Positions 49,719 through 61,816 of a DNA stretch of 64,000 nt are shown one piece after another. The stretch is taken from assembly GCA_035041965.1 (NCBI GenBank), contig JAPYMA010000992.1, positions 42,743 through 106,742 on the forward strand. The letters are read 5' to 3'. The position numbers were made by a program, and so were the translations under genes. The DNA comes from Anisakis pegreffii. Taxonomy: Eukaryota > Nematoda > Chromadorea > Rhabditida > Anisakidae. The notes under the pieces are model-generated. The model saw nothing but the letters and a program-made list of their open reading frames with translations. It was not told where the DNA came from and ran no database searches. Each line of letters opens with the position of its first letter. The stretch's first letter is position 1.

Positions 49719-50876
49719 ATGTTTGCGACGCAAGCCACGACACTTTCACTTTTCACCATCTGCCTCATATTACTGTCTGCGATAACGATGGCTTCAGGCG
49801 TAGGAATGCCCGGTGGTTGGACACAGCAAAACGTGGATAGCCAGGATATCAAGGTTGGATTTCATTTTTGAAGATCTATTCGATTTCACAAAATTTATTC
49901 GATGCCAGTTAGATATCACTGAAACGAGCGTGGAAATTTTTGACGTTTATTTATAAATCCTCTACAATTCATCATTCTTTGATTGCTTTCATTTGAGGTC
50001 AGTTCGAGATTTTAAAAAATTATTTTCTGTTTTCTGATGCATTTACATCTGTGTTGAATTATCTAAGTATGTGCATATTTTTCTTCACTGTTATGTGCAC
50101 TTTTTGTTTGGTACGTGTTCAAGTGGTAGAGCAACCGCAGACTACTGCCATTTATTCTAGGAAATTTAAATTTTCAGGAGCTATCGTCACGTGCAATGAA
50201 GAGTGTCAATCAGCAAATGAATGACATCCACTATTGGATTCCAATTAGAATATTGAAAGCTGAATCACATATTGTGGCTGGAACGGAGTATAGACTCGAA
50301 ATTCTTGCGGCTCAAGCAGACTGCCTTAAAAATGTAAGAATGTTGCAGTTTTCTTTGAATTTTTTGGTTTAATTTTCATGTCACAATTTACAAAATTGTT
50401 ACGGTTTTGTGGTTTCATTGGAATTGCCACATTGTATTAAATTGTTGTTATTATGGGTTGCATATCTGAACTTCGGATGAATAAGACGATGTATTTTTCA
50501 GCAAATTTCTGCAGCGGATTTCGATGCAGCAAATTGTGCCGAGAAAGAGGGAGGCGCCAAGAAGGTTTGTGAACTTTCACTCATTTTAGTCAGTTGACAT
50601 GCCTCTGGATTTAATGCCTGTTATTTATGAAAGGGAACGGTCAGGTTATTGTTTCGTGTGATCTTGCAAAAGCGGTAGTAGCAGCCAACAAACGCTACAC
50701 ACAAAAATCAGTTTGAGTGGTGAATTGGCTCACTGGAATACTACCGATTTGTTGTGGTTATCACTGCACTCATTGGCGTTGTTGTTTTGCAGATTTTCAC
50801 CGTGAATGTCTGGTCGAAACCATGGGAGGACAACTTCGAGAAGGTCACGGTCACCGCGCAGAAAGCTGTCGAGTGA
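49719..50876 (+). CDS. secreted cystatin 1, complete, 4 exons, 145 aa
   Basis: Exons 49719-49853, 50178-50333, 50502-50564, 50793-50876; every junction is phase 0. Cystatins are tight, reversible inhibitors of papain-like cysteine proteases. A signal peptide (hydrophobic FTICLILLSAI, residues 12-22) precedes the N-terminal Gly-Gly (PGGW, 31-34). The first binding loop reads HIVAG (76-80; consensus QxVxG with Gln replaced by His). The second loop has Pro-Trp (KPWE, 127-130). A Met-Asn-Asp triplet at 59-61 sits where nematode cystatins carry the Ser-Asn-Asp legumain-binding site. Two cysteines (94 and 109) can form the first type-2 disulfide. A TTTCAG acceptor ends at 49691, 27 nt before the ATG. 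Confidence 0.95.
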
Positions 50877-51469
50877 AGCGTGTTCCGGTCGAGAACGATT
50901 CCGTATCAAATACGACTGATTCATTCATTTATCGTTACTCACACATCATCCTTGAATGTATTCAATGTTTAATTTTCATTCGATTTATCAGTTGTACTTC
51001 AACTCTAACGCCTTCTTCTCTTTCCATTATTTTCAGCTCATTACTTCAACATTTCAAACTTGCAAATCTTTGTAGTTTCATTATTTTCAGCCTGATTTTC
51101 ATTTCGTTTACTCAAATGAATGTGTTTGTATTTCGCATAATTCTTTATGCCTTACTTTTCAATCAGTTATGCATTTTGTATGAAAACGATTATTGAACGG
51201 AAGGGGTTGTAATTTTGTAATATTGTATACTCACATTGCACCTTGTAAGTTTTTTTAAGCTCTATGGGAAGCAGTCATTCATGATGAATTTGTTTTTCTG
51301 TAGTGCTTTTCACTTGTATTGAATACAGTCTTCTCATTAGTTCGCTTTTTGAATGTATCAAAATCGTTCAGTTATACGTGGATCGTTAAAATCGTGTTTT
51401 AATGAGATGATTCATTCATGATTCATTGTTTTCTTCGGTAATTTTACACTTTGTCGCACTCAGTAATCA

Positions 51470-51475
51470 AATAAA
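51470..51475 (+). terminator. polyadenylation signal of cystatin 1
   Basis: AATAAA in the context CAGTAATCAAATAAATCCTC, which is preserved almost exactly at 53686 in the duplicated unit. Confidence 0.55.
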
Positions 51476-51889
51476 TCCTCACAAGCTTCTTTCGTCGTTT
51501 CATTGTCGCATACGAGGGGATTTGATAAACAGCTACCAGACGACAGAATTGAAATCGCTAAAAATAAAACTATCTCAGTGAAGTCGCAGAGGGTGGAGTA
51601 TTACGATTTGCACTAGACGGAGTGTTTCCATATTGCGTTCGTCTCATGTCTGCTGCTAATGTCTCTCGTACGTTCTTCGTTGATCACGAAATAAATTTGC
51701 ACACTCGAAAGCGCAGATTTATTTCGCTGTCATATATGAATGAATGACATGCAATTCGATGTCAGCAAAGGAAGAGTTTCTGAACCGTCATACGCATCGC
51801 TATTTTTTTTTAGTTATACATTCGTGTTCAACTCGATTTCTGTGAATGTGCGAGATATTTTCAGTAATTGACTGTCATATCCTACTTGA

Positions 51890-53173
51890 ATGTTAGTCGA
51901 ACAAGCAATGAAAAAAGCCAACACGCTTCAGCTTTTCACCGTATGTTTCATAGTACTGTCGGCGATAACGACGGTCTTAGGCGTAGAAACGCAAGGCGGT
52001 TGGAAAGAGCAGAATGTGGATAGCAAGGACGTCAAGGTTGGATTTCATTTCAGTTGAACTGTAGTCGGCTCGAAAAACTTAATTAGCAATTAGGTATCAC
52101 TGAAAGTTTGAAGTTTATTAACAAATCCACTATGATCCGTCGTTTTTTATTGGCTTTTTTAAAGGTTCATTTGAGATTGCAGAAAAACTGACTTTGTGGC
52201 TTTTCATGCTTTCCGACGACCGGAAATTCTCAGCTGTACAACCTGCCGCATTTCTACTCTTTTTGTTTGGTGCGTGTTTAGGTGGCAGAGAAACTCAGTT
52301 TACTGTGAAATTTCAAAAATTAAAATTTTCAGGAGCTAACGACACGTGCAATGAACAGTCTCAATCTACAAATGAATGATCTATACTATTGGATCCCAAT
52401 TAAGGTATTAAAAGCTGAGGCAGAGGTTGCAGATGGAACGAATTATAAACTCGAAATTCTTGCCGCTCAAGCAAATTGCCGTAAAAATGTAAGAATATAG
52501 CAATTTTCTTTGACTTTTTTCGTTTATTTTTCATATGTCACAGTTCGAAAATTGTTTCTGATCTTGCCGTTCTATTGAAATTGTCGCTCTGCATTAAAGT
52601 ATTATTTGATTTGTTGTTATTACGGATTGGATAACTGAACTTCGGAATGAGAAATGTCACAAAGAGATTTCAAAGAAATTCTCTGGATTTCTACGAGAGT
52701 ATCTTTAAAGATTTCATGCACATATCATGGCTATCTCGGGTATAGATACTATTGTAACAATATAATTTCTCATTGAAATTTTTCGAAAAAATTCTGGATA
52801 TGTTATAATGGGTTTTCAGAAGGTTTCTTTCAAAAATTTCGAGGCAGCAAATTGTGCGCAGAAAGAAGGAGGTGATAAGAAGGTTTGTGAAGTTTCATTC
52901 GTTTCAGCCAGTTGGCCAGCTTCTCTGTTTCACGCCAGTTATTCATAGGTTGTTGTTCGTATGGTGTTGCAAAAGTGGCAGTATCAATCAACAAACGTTC
53001 CACACAAAAATCAGTTTGAGTGCTGAATTGGCTCAGTGGAACGCTATTGATTTGTTATGGTTATCGTTGAACGCACTGGAGCTGTTGTTTTGCAGATTTT
53101 CACTGTGACTATATGGTTGGAACCGTCGAAGAATTCCGGACAGGCCACGATCATCTCGGTGGGAGACGCTTGA
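51890..53173 (+). CDS. secreted cystatin 2, tandem paralogue with altered inhibitory loops, 147 aa
   Basis: Exons 51890-52036, 52333-52488, 52820-52882, 53096-53173, all phase 0, parallel to cystatin 1; introns and 3' flank are also alignable, giving a duplication unit of about 2.2 kb. The start at 51890 was chosen because it lies at the same place as that of cystatin 1, after the same TTTCAGTAATTGA acceptor; an in-frame ATG at 51908 is the alternative. A signal peptide (LFTVCFIVLSAI) and the Gly-Gly (QGGW) are present. The first loop is EVADG, with the extra Asp disrupting the normal VVAG, and the second-loop Pro-Trp is gone (IWLEPSKNS). Papain-type inhibition is therefore doubtful. The Met-Asn-Asp triplet and both cysteines are kept, and the frame is fully open, so it is diverged rather than dead. 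Confidence 0.93.
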
Positions 53174-53685
53174 AGAGTGTTCATGCCTGCAACAATTTCA
53201 TATTGAATGCGACTAATTCATTCATCGTAATTTACACGTCTCATTGAATGCATTTTCATTTGATTTATCATTGTTTTTGAGTTGTACTTTAACTGAATTT
53301 TCTTTTCCATTTCTCACAATCAGGTAAACGGTGTTTGTAACTCGCATAATTTTATCTGCCTTACCTTTCAATCAATTGTGCATTCTGTATGATAACGAAT
53401 ATTAAATCGAAGTAGTTATTTGATGTAATTTGTAATATTATATATTCACATTGCAGTCTGTAAGATTTTTCGCTATATGGTGAAAAAATCATTTTTGATG
53501 AATTTGTTATTCTGTAATATTTTTCATATTCAACGAATTCAGCCCTCTCATTAGTTCGGTTTGTTGAATGTGTCAAAATCGTTCAGTTATATGTGAGTCG
53601 ATAAAATCGCATTTCAGTGAGATAATTAATTCATGACTCACTTTTTTTAAAAACTAATTTTACACTTTGTCGCATTCAGTAATCA

Positions 53686-53691
53686 AATAAA
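53686..53691 (+). terminator. polyadenylation signal of cystatin 2
   Basis: AATAAA in the same sequence context as the signal of cystatin 1. Confidence 0.55.
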
Positions 53692-55614
53692 TCCTCATAC
53701 TTTCGTCGTTTCATTGTCGCATACGAAGGATTTGATTAGCTAATAGTAAAGGCAATTTGCACTTTATATAAGCGATTTTCATTGGGAGATGTAATTCAAT
53801 GTGTTAAGTGAAACGGGATCGTGCTAGAGTTTATTGCGTTTCAGTGTGTTACGTTGAAATAATGCATCAATAACATCTTGACACTTCGCATATGATTGTG
53901 AAATAAGATGAACGAGTATTGTCCCACGAATGTTCCAGTCTCATAAACACAACTGAACAAATAAGTGGGAAAGAAACGATGTGCAACGATTAAAATATGC
54001 GATGCTATAATTTGAATATGTGCTTGCAATATGGTGTGGTTGGTTTCAATGACTTCTGAAGGAAGAGAACTATTTGCAGAGAATAGAGCGGCAAATTATC
54101 GCTAAGCATCAGTCGATTGCCACATGATTTAATTTGAGATTTCGTAGGGATAAGGGATAAGTTAATCAAGATTTTTTTTGGATTTGAAAGCGCATGATTC
54201 GGCCAAGAAGTTAGGTTAGCAGAAATCTTTCGCCTTGAATCTGATTGGTCTAACAGAAATAATTTTGGAGGCACCACCTTCTTGGAGCAGCGACTATTAT
54301 GCAGGCTGAGTGATCGTCTGCCATATGTTCAGCCCAAAGCAATCAAGAAAGCTAACGAGTTGCCCATTTCATTAGTCGGAAAGCCACATATGTCATCCGT
54401 CATCAACCAAGCATCAATCAACGATTAGCTGTGCAATACATTAGCTAGAATGGAGCAATATATCGCTCTGAATCGTCATTTGAACGATAATTCATTTTGA
54501 TGCCTTCGCAAGATTTTAACAAGGTAGGAGATTAGACTCAAGCTGGAGAGCAGTGTTGCAGCTTGAGCGTTTTTCATTGTATATTCAGCAAGTGTTTCCA
54601 AGAAAGCGTATTCGTGAATGGTGCCCTTCTGACTACACCAAGATCAAAGCAACAATTGTGAAATATGATGAGTCATTCACTCTCAGTTGATTTCATCACT
54701 TTCTCAGACTATTCGTCTGCATAATTTTTGCGTCTCATTCATTGTGAACTGATGAGTTTATGCCAGTGATATCAGTTTATCAGTTTATGCCAGTTTATGC
54801 CAAATGGTAAACTGATGAGTTTACCATTTGATAAGTTTAGGCCAGTCCACGCAAACCAATTATCACAATATCAGCCTTTGCTCGATGTTAGTTGTGTAAC
54901 TATCATATGGGATAATTTCTAATTATTCTGGGTTGATTTTTCTATAGAGACCAAGGTAATGCTTCCTGGATGAGTCCCCACCAACAATGACCTATATTGA
55001 AATGGCAATTCATTCGTCTGATTTCAAAAATTTATTCCTTCATTATGTAAATCCCGATGAAGTTTGTTAGTCGGTGTTTAATTTATCAAGCGACCCTTCA
55101 CAATGCTGAGAATGTAATACGCTAATGCGCGCATCATTTAATGTAGCCAAGGTCGATTACGCTAACGATCAGCTGTAATAAAGCCGAAGTGAACAACTGT
55201 TGCTATAAAGATGGATGGATAATACGATATGGCATTGTGCTGTTGAGGTGATGGCGATGAGCAAATCACATCAGGCTTTCTTCCATTGATTGTTTTTGAA
55301 AGCTCAATACATTACCTGCTTTGAGTGCGAGCCGCGATTTCGTTATCAATATCAATGCGTATAGGTCTTTTGTTTTTGTTCAACAAGTGTGAAACCTCAT
55401 GAGTGTGTTCGTTTCATGAAAGTATTACCATCGTATTTGCAATATTAATTTTCCAACTTGAACCTAGCTCAGTTGATACAAGTGATCTATTGTTGATCGT
55501 TTCGCATTTACTGATCAATTTGGGGTTTGATTTTGCATTTGACTTGCGCCTTTACCGCAACGAAGCAACAACACCTTAAGAAACCTAACCTGTCAAGAAT
55601 TTCAAGCAGTTCAG
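53692..55614. other. intergenic region between cystatin 2 and cathepsin F
   Basis: No exon chain seen. A perfect 12-bp inverted repeat with a 4-nt loop (AAATGGTAAACT and its inverse, 54802-54829) lies within repeated GTTTATGCCAG units. Most likely regulatory sequence of the protease gene. Confidence 0.5.
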
Positions 55615-55625
55615 TGAGTATAACG

Positions 55626-58600
55626 ATGTTACTCAATGTGGCTTTGCTCATCGGATTCGCCTTGACGGCATTTGCTGAAGGTAACGTTGGTGAATATAAG
55701 GATATCGATAAAGTCACTGACAAACAATATAAGGTTTGTGTCTAGGTCAGATTGCGGACATTCAATTTTTTTTGTGGATATATGAGCCGTTGATTGCCGA
55801 AATTTTTCACGTTTACAAAAGATCTTCATTTTGGGATGACTGGATGATGGCTCATGCATTTTTAAAAACATAATAACATTATCAAGTGGAACAGTCGATT
55901 CTTTGATGAGAAATAGCTGGATAAAATTAGTCGTACAGTCAGTTGAACATATTTCCAGGAAATGTCCTGGAGGGCTATCGATAAGCTAAACCAACAATCC
56001 AACGATGCGTATCATTGGATTCTGGTGGAAGTAAGAAAAGCTCGGATCCAGTTGGTTGCTGGTTACAAATATACCATCGATGCGATCATCGCGCAGTCCA
56101 ACTGCCCCAAAAATGTTTGTTCACAACTCATCCTGTATTCATTAGGGAAGTTAATTCCCTCACTTTGACTTGGAAATTTTCACCTCATATCATGTGTTTC
56201 CGTTAATTTTGAATTCTAAATGTTCATATCGCAGATTGAAATACTCTTTGAATGCGATTATTTTCGTGTGGTTTCTTGTTCACTTTGATAGACTGCTGCA
56301 TTGAAGCCATCTCAAGCACGTGATCCAGTTGACTGTGTGTGTTGATTTTTCTCTATTTCAGAAGGTGAAATTCAGCGAACTTCGCACTACTCATTGTCGA
56401 TCCAGAAAGGATGCCATCCGAATGGTAAATTTGCAAAATTTCTCCCACTTACTATCATAAATTTCCATTGGAGATGTTGTATCATAGAGGAAAGACAATT
56501 GTTAAGTATTTAGAGTTGGAATTCATCGAAATATATCTTTCCCTCGAAATTTCGAATTGAAAATTAGTTATGAATCCTGCGAATTCACCAGCGATTTTGT
56601 CGGTGCATAAGTGAAAAGCTGCAGGCTTGTACGTTCGATATCTATCGTCGTGAATGGGACAACGTTGAGGAGATAACAGTCCAAAACTGTTCGCAACATC
56701 AGCCGCTCGATTCGGCACATAATATGCAGTAGGTTTCATGCTGAGGAACTGACCTATTTCCACATCCAAAAAAAGCATTTTCAATGAAATCATTTCAAAA
56801 TATCCGTTGTTTCATCAACTTATTGAATTGAACGAATTTTAACGAGTTTACTAAAGTGAGCAACTCCTCATACATTATCGTATATTCTACGGCAATCGCT
56901 CCTATGCAGTGATTGAAATTGGATCTCATGATTGATTCAGTTCAGCCATAGTCATAAAGAATTCAAGCTTAGAACTTATCTCTGACTCTTATTTGTTTCT
57001 TCTGTTTAGCGGAGAAAAGATGGTCCACAGCAGCGGAGAGCATGATTCAGCAATGAGCGACATGTTCGATCGCTGGGCAGCAAGACATCATATCAAACCA
57101 AAGGACTATGGTCTTTGGAATCTGTTCGGTGCATTCGCTGAACGGTGAGGATAATATTGCAAGTTTTTTTTGCCTTGATGGACACGAGATGTAAACGTCT
57201 TGATCGCCCAAAGCATTCGTTGATTGGGAATTGATTGGGAGTCCGATCTAGCGGAATCATCAGATTAAACGACGGAAGGTTTGAAAAGTAAGAAAATATT
57301 CGGGCGTGCATAGAGACTGAAAGGATTTTTCAGTTGATTTGAAACTCGTTGAGATCCCCTAGTGATGTAAGTGTAACCGCGATAGTCATGCATTTTTGTT
57401 GTGGCCCGCTTTTTAACACATAGTTGTAATTGTAAAGATTCATTGCCCATGAATTCAGTGTCATATCACACTTCAACATTGCTTTTAGCGCTCTTATTTT
57501 GTTCGTAGTTCTTGAGCAATCGTTATGTTTGGCATTGACCGAAACTTGTTAAAAATGATTGTTGCATGCAGTTATAATCGTACCTACACGACTAAGAAGG
57601 AAATGCTGAGACGTTTTCGTATTTATAAACGTAATCAAAGAACGGCCAAATTTTGGCAGTCAAACGAGCTGGGTACAGCCGTTTATGGTGAGACGCAATA
57701 CAGTGACATGAGCCAAGAGGAATTCAAAAAGGTCATTCTTCTTTTTTCATTGTTGCTCTGGGCGATTGGTACTAGTCATTGATTAGCGAAAGATGTTGTC
57801 GTTTAATCATGTAATGCCTTCAACTGATTGCAACAAAGATTTGGGTGATGATGCAATGGTGCTATAGCACACATTCGCTTCAAACTCATCCTGAGCCATT
57901 AAGTCGTCATTTTTGTTGTTAACTTGACCTTGAACCTCGAATCTTTCCATACACCAAGCTATATTCTGTTGGATGCAGCACATTCGTTCTGAAGTTAACG
58001 TCTGATTCCAGCTGATACTGCCGTACATATGGCAAACACCTCGTGTGCCTAGTAAAATGGCTGATTTTGAAGAGTTCGGTGTATCTACCGATCCAATACC
58101 AGATCAATTCGACTGGCGTGAAAAGAATGCAGTGACCGATGTGAAAAATCAAGGTACCTGTTGTAAACCGATGTGTTATGATCATTGAAGCATTTAGCTT
58201 GATTTGTAAAACATTTTATTTGTACAAGTATTTCTTTAAAGGCGCATGATTTGGAATAAGTACAGCTATTCAATGGGGTTGATTTCAAGTGCTTACACCA
58301 ATTAGCACACTATCACATTCTTTTTGAATTGTATTTATTGCAATAGAAGAGAATTTAAACAGTTCTGATGCTTTACTGTTCTAAATGAGGTCGAAACACT
58401 CGACAAATAAGATGGATCTTAAAAGCATTCTGACTAGCGATTCATCCGGAATGTATTCAAGGCGCATGCGGTAGTTGTTGGGCATTCTCTGTGACTGGTA
58501 ACATCGAAGGTGCATGGGCGATTAAGACAGGTAAACTGGTGTCTCTATCCGAACAGGAACTGGTTGATTGTGATGTGGTTGATGAAGGATGTAACGGAGG

Positions 58601-59949
58601 ATTACCATTGAATGCCTACAAGTTAGTGTCTCCTTTATTATTTGTTCTCATCTGTGAAAGTGTAAGATTTGAGAAGTGCTCTAAGGTACCGAGATAAACG
58701 CTTCATTGGGCAATTTCTTGAACCAGTTATACATAATCTGATTGATATTAGTTAGGTTGATTGTTGAGCATATTGAAGAGAAATCATACGCATGGGTGGA
58801 CTGGAAACAGAAAGCGACTATCCGTACGATGGTCGTGGTGAGCGATGTCACTTGGTCAGACAGGAGATTGCGGTCTATATAAACGATTCAGTGGAATTGC
58901 CCAAGGATGAGCAAAAAATGGCCGAGTGGTTGGTAGCGAAAGGACCAATTTCTATTGGTTTGACAGTTTTTTGAATTGTCTTGATATTTTCGCTATCGGA
59001 ATTCTCCAAGCTCAGCCATGACGGACTATAACTTGTTCAAAAACTTTGATAGATCTCACTTGATTTTTCTTATCACTGAGATCACCTTCAAAGATTTCAT
59101 GAGAATATTTGGGTGTAATCACTATCGTTATAGTTAATCCTCTCCTTATTTTGTCTACTCCGAAAGTTATTTGCAATGGTTCTCAAAATTTGTCCTCGTA
59201 AATTAAAATAGTCACCTTCACATTAACGTTATCGAATTAATAGAAATGACAATGGCATATTCTGATGGCTTGTATGTTCCTTCTTACATCCATACGTATG
59301 ATGCTCTGTACATTGTCAAAAATAGGCAGTCAGTACTTGAATAGTGCCAGTAATAGAATGAGAGTGCATAGAGTTTATGAATTCTGTTGCGTTGAAAAGA
59401 ATGAATAAGCAGCAGTATGATAAGACTTTTCATGAGAAAAGGCATGAGAGCAGCTAGAGAACCTCTGCAAAGAATGAAAATGTTTTGGAATGTGTATAAG
59501 CTCAGTGAGCAGCAGAGAAATTTTTGAAGCATTCATTCAACAAAGAATGTAAAGGTGATTTATCCAGCAGGCTGTTTCCACTCTATATTAACAAAAATCA
59601 ACTTTATAAAATCTTCAGGTGCAGTCAAGGCGATACTACTGAAAGAGTATATCAACCCTGAGAGCAGTATTCGAATAATAATTTGTGCAAACAAGTTTCA
59701 GGTATCAATGCAAATCCGCTGCAATTCTATCGACACGGTATTGCACATCCTTGGAAGATTTTATGTTCGCCAACACATTTGGATCATGGTGTACTGATAG
59801 TGGGATACGGTGTGGAGGGCGATAAACCATTCTGGATCGTGAAGAATAGTTGGGGAGCAAGATGGGGTGAGCAAGGATACTTCCGACTTTACCGAGGCAA
59901 AAACGTTTGCGGAGTACAACAAATGGCGACCAGTGCAGTTATTCATTAA
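55626..59949 (+). CDS. cathepsin F-like cysteine protease with N-terminal cystatin domain, complete, 10 exons, 484 aa
   Basis: Exons: 55626-55733, 55959-56114, 56362-56424, 56625-56728, 57010-57144, 57572-57731, 58012-58153, 58462-58621, 58779-58957, 59702-59949 (1455 nt, phases agree). Cathepsin F is a lysosomal or secreted papain-family endopeptidase made as a zymogen. Order of parts: signal peptide ([17 protein letters not shown]), cystatin domain about 25-143 with QLVAG (67-71) and Ser-Asn-Asp (50-52), then the I29 inhibitor propeptide about 160-242 ([25 protein letters not shown]), then the mature enzyme from about 270 ([16 protein letters not shown]). Catalytic residues are Gln289, Cys295 (GSCWAF), His431 (LDHGV) and Asn451 (NSWG). 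Human cathepsin F is also 484 aa and has the same layout. Its first four exons parallel the two upstream cystatins. The exon at 56625 was chosen for its good donor (GCA/GTAGGT) and phase. Confidence 0.96.
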
Positions 59950-61397
59950 AAATGAGGTGATCAATGTTCTTATACGATGTACATAACTTAATCAGCAAAA
60001 GTCTCTTTCTTCGTCTTCATCTGATTCGAGGTTTTTGTTCTGAATCGGAATTTTTATTTCTTCTAATCAACGATTTCAAATTGCATCATATTTTAAAATT
60101 GATTTCCAGGAACAAATGCTTGCTGATTGAACGTGCACGAGTGGTTCGAACACGTGCTGAAGAATTCGGCAAACATTATCTCTCATACTTGTTGAACATT
60201 TTTATTTTGTGAATTGCCAAGCAAACAATTCTCCGAGTTAATCCAATATCCAGCAATCGTATATCTCACAGCTGTTGTTCAGCTGATAACATCGAACAGT
60301 TCCATTAGGATCATGCTTCTGTACATAGCTCCTAAATGAGTTGCATAATTGCGTACGATCCATGTGATTTCACCCTTCTAATCGTGAATACCCATGTTCA
60401 TGTCTTCTCCTTCAATTATTACATGTTCTCCAACTCAACTTACGCAGTCAATAAAGTTTGTTAAAATGGACCATTGTTTGCTCTGATTGGTGTCATGGAT
60501 TTATTGATTCGTGATCACGTTAGTTGACATGGAATTTTGTTCTATTTAATTCATTCATGATCACTGTCATGATTTTTCACGTAGTTCGCATGGCGATTCA
60601 ATCAATTGAATTTTCCTTACGACGTTACTTGAAGTATTATGTTACCCATGTGGCTTTCTTTTAATGTATAACAGTCTTCAGAAACTGTTTTTGAACGGTA
60701 ATGAATCACGAATTTCCAGTTCAAGTGATCGTCCGCCATGAGGTGAAAAATGATTCAAGTTTGTTGGCAATATTTTTTAGCGCAATGTTTCATTTAGAAA
60801 GCAAATTCAGCGACAACAACGCATCAAAAAATCTCCTCTGTCTTTGGAGGCATGCCGTCGTCACTCCGTCGACTAAATTATTTGTGCAAACTGTAATTGT
60901 TCACGTTATCGTCATGTCATCTATCAGACGAAACCAGAAGTTAGCTATTTTATCTGGTTGGCTTTCAATGAGCACCTCAGACAATGGTGATCATAGAATG
61001 GGCAAGATTCCTACATTCAAATCAGAATATCATTCATAATGAGTTTCGCTATTCTTAGTGCACCTTTTTTTAAAATCAATTGTTAGATGACGACGACAGG
61101 TTAAGGAGTGTGATGATTTTCTGTGATGTCGCCTTGGGAACCAATATAACAACGAAACGAATCCAGCTGACAATTTTGATGCATGCTTTTGGCTGATCGT
61201 GTGCAAAGAAGTACAGGAAAAGATATATCTTTCATTAGGTTTGATCATTTGAAAAGTTTTATGAGTTGAATTTTTTTAGCGTGACAAAGTTCGTGAAATA
61301 TTTGATGCGTTGATCAAGTGAATTTATCGTTATTGCGTTATCAAATGTCCTGGAATCATAAACTGTGATTGTAATCGTTGCGTGCCCTGATCGCCGT
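59950..61397. other. intergenic region
   Basis: Between the cathepsin F stop (+) and the 3' end of the first small peptide gene (-). No exon recognised. A possible polyadenylation signal AATAAA is at about 60451. Confidence 0.45.
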
Positions 61398-61816
61398 TCA
61401 CCGTTTGATCGCACCGGAATAGTACGCCGGGAGGAATCGATTGTAGTAGTCGTACAAATAGTGTCGATAAGCTAGCGATTGCTGAAAATTGCACGGTATA
61501 TTATTCAGCAATGATTTTTCATTCGATCAATTGATTTCCATCTGCGACAATAAAAAAAATTCCAGGGTTTTAGAGCCCCCTGAAACTGAAGTCATTCATA
61601 AGAACAGTAGAATTGAAGGGACTTGATAATGAGATCATTCCGTTGCTATCAGTCAAGCAACAGTTTTTGAATAGGACAAAATTTTTTAGCGGTCGGTAAT
61701 TTTTAGGCTCAGAATGTTTGTATGAACTTACTCGACCATAGAACGGGTATCTGTAAGGAGAATATTGAGCATTCACGGTCGTAGCGATCAGTACGAATAA
61801 AACAACCAGCAAAACA
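61398..61816 (-). CDS. small tyrosine-rich secreted peptide A, first exon not identified
   Basis: Two exons are clear: 61816-61732 and 61481-61398, joined in phase 0 across a GTAAGT...TTTCAG intron. The first encodes a hydrophobic run (VLLVVLFVLIATTVNA), clearly the core of a signal peptide, followed by QYSPYRYPFYGR. The second encodes QSLAYRHYLYDYYNRF then LPAYYSGAIKR and a stop. The predicted mature peptide is about 39 residues, with 11 tyrosines and no cysteine. The initiator Met must be in an upstream exon ending in phase 2, which I could not fix. The product resembles peptide B at 63837 over YYNxFLPxYYS. I do not recognise the family; nematode YGGY-type neuropeptide-like or antimicrobial peptides are the nearest comparison. 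Confidence 0.75.

Noticed and set aside
50717..51196. 159-codon plus-strand open frame
   Set aside because: It overlaps exon 4 of cystatin 1 in another frame and continues into its 3' UTR; the cystatin frame is the conserved one.
55626..56424. Third stand-alone cystatin gene
   Set aside because: Its fourth exon (56625-56728) splices in phase into the I29 and protease exons, so it is the prodomain of cathepsin F; a short separate isoform is not excluded.
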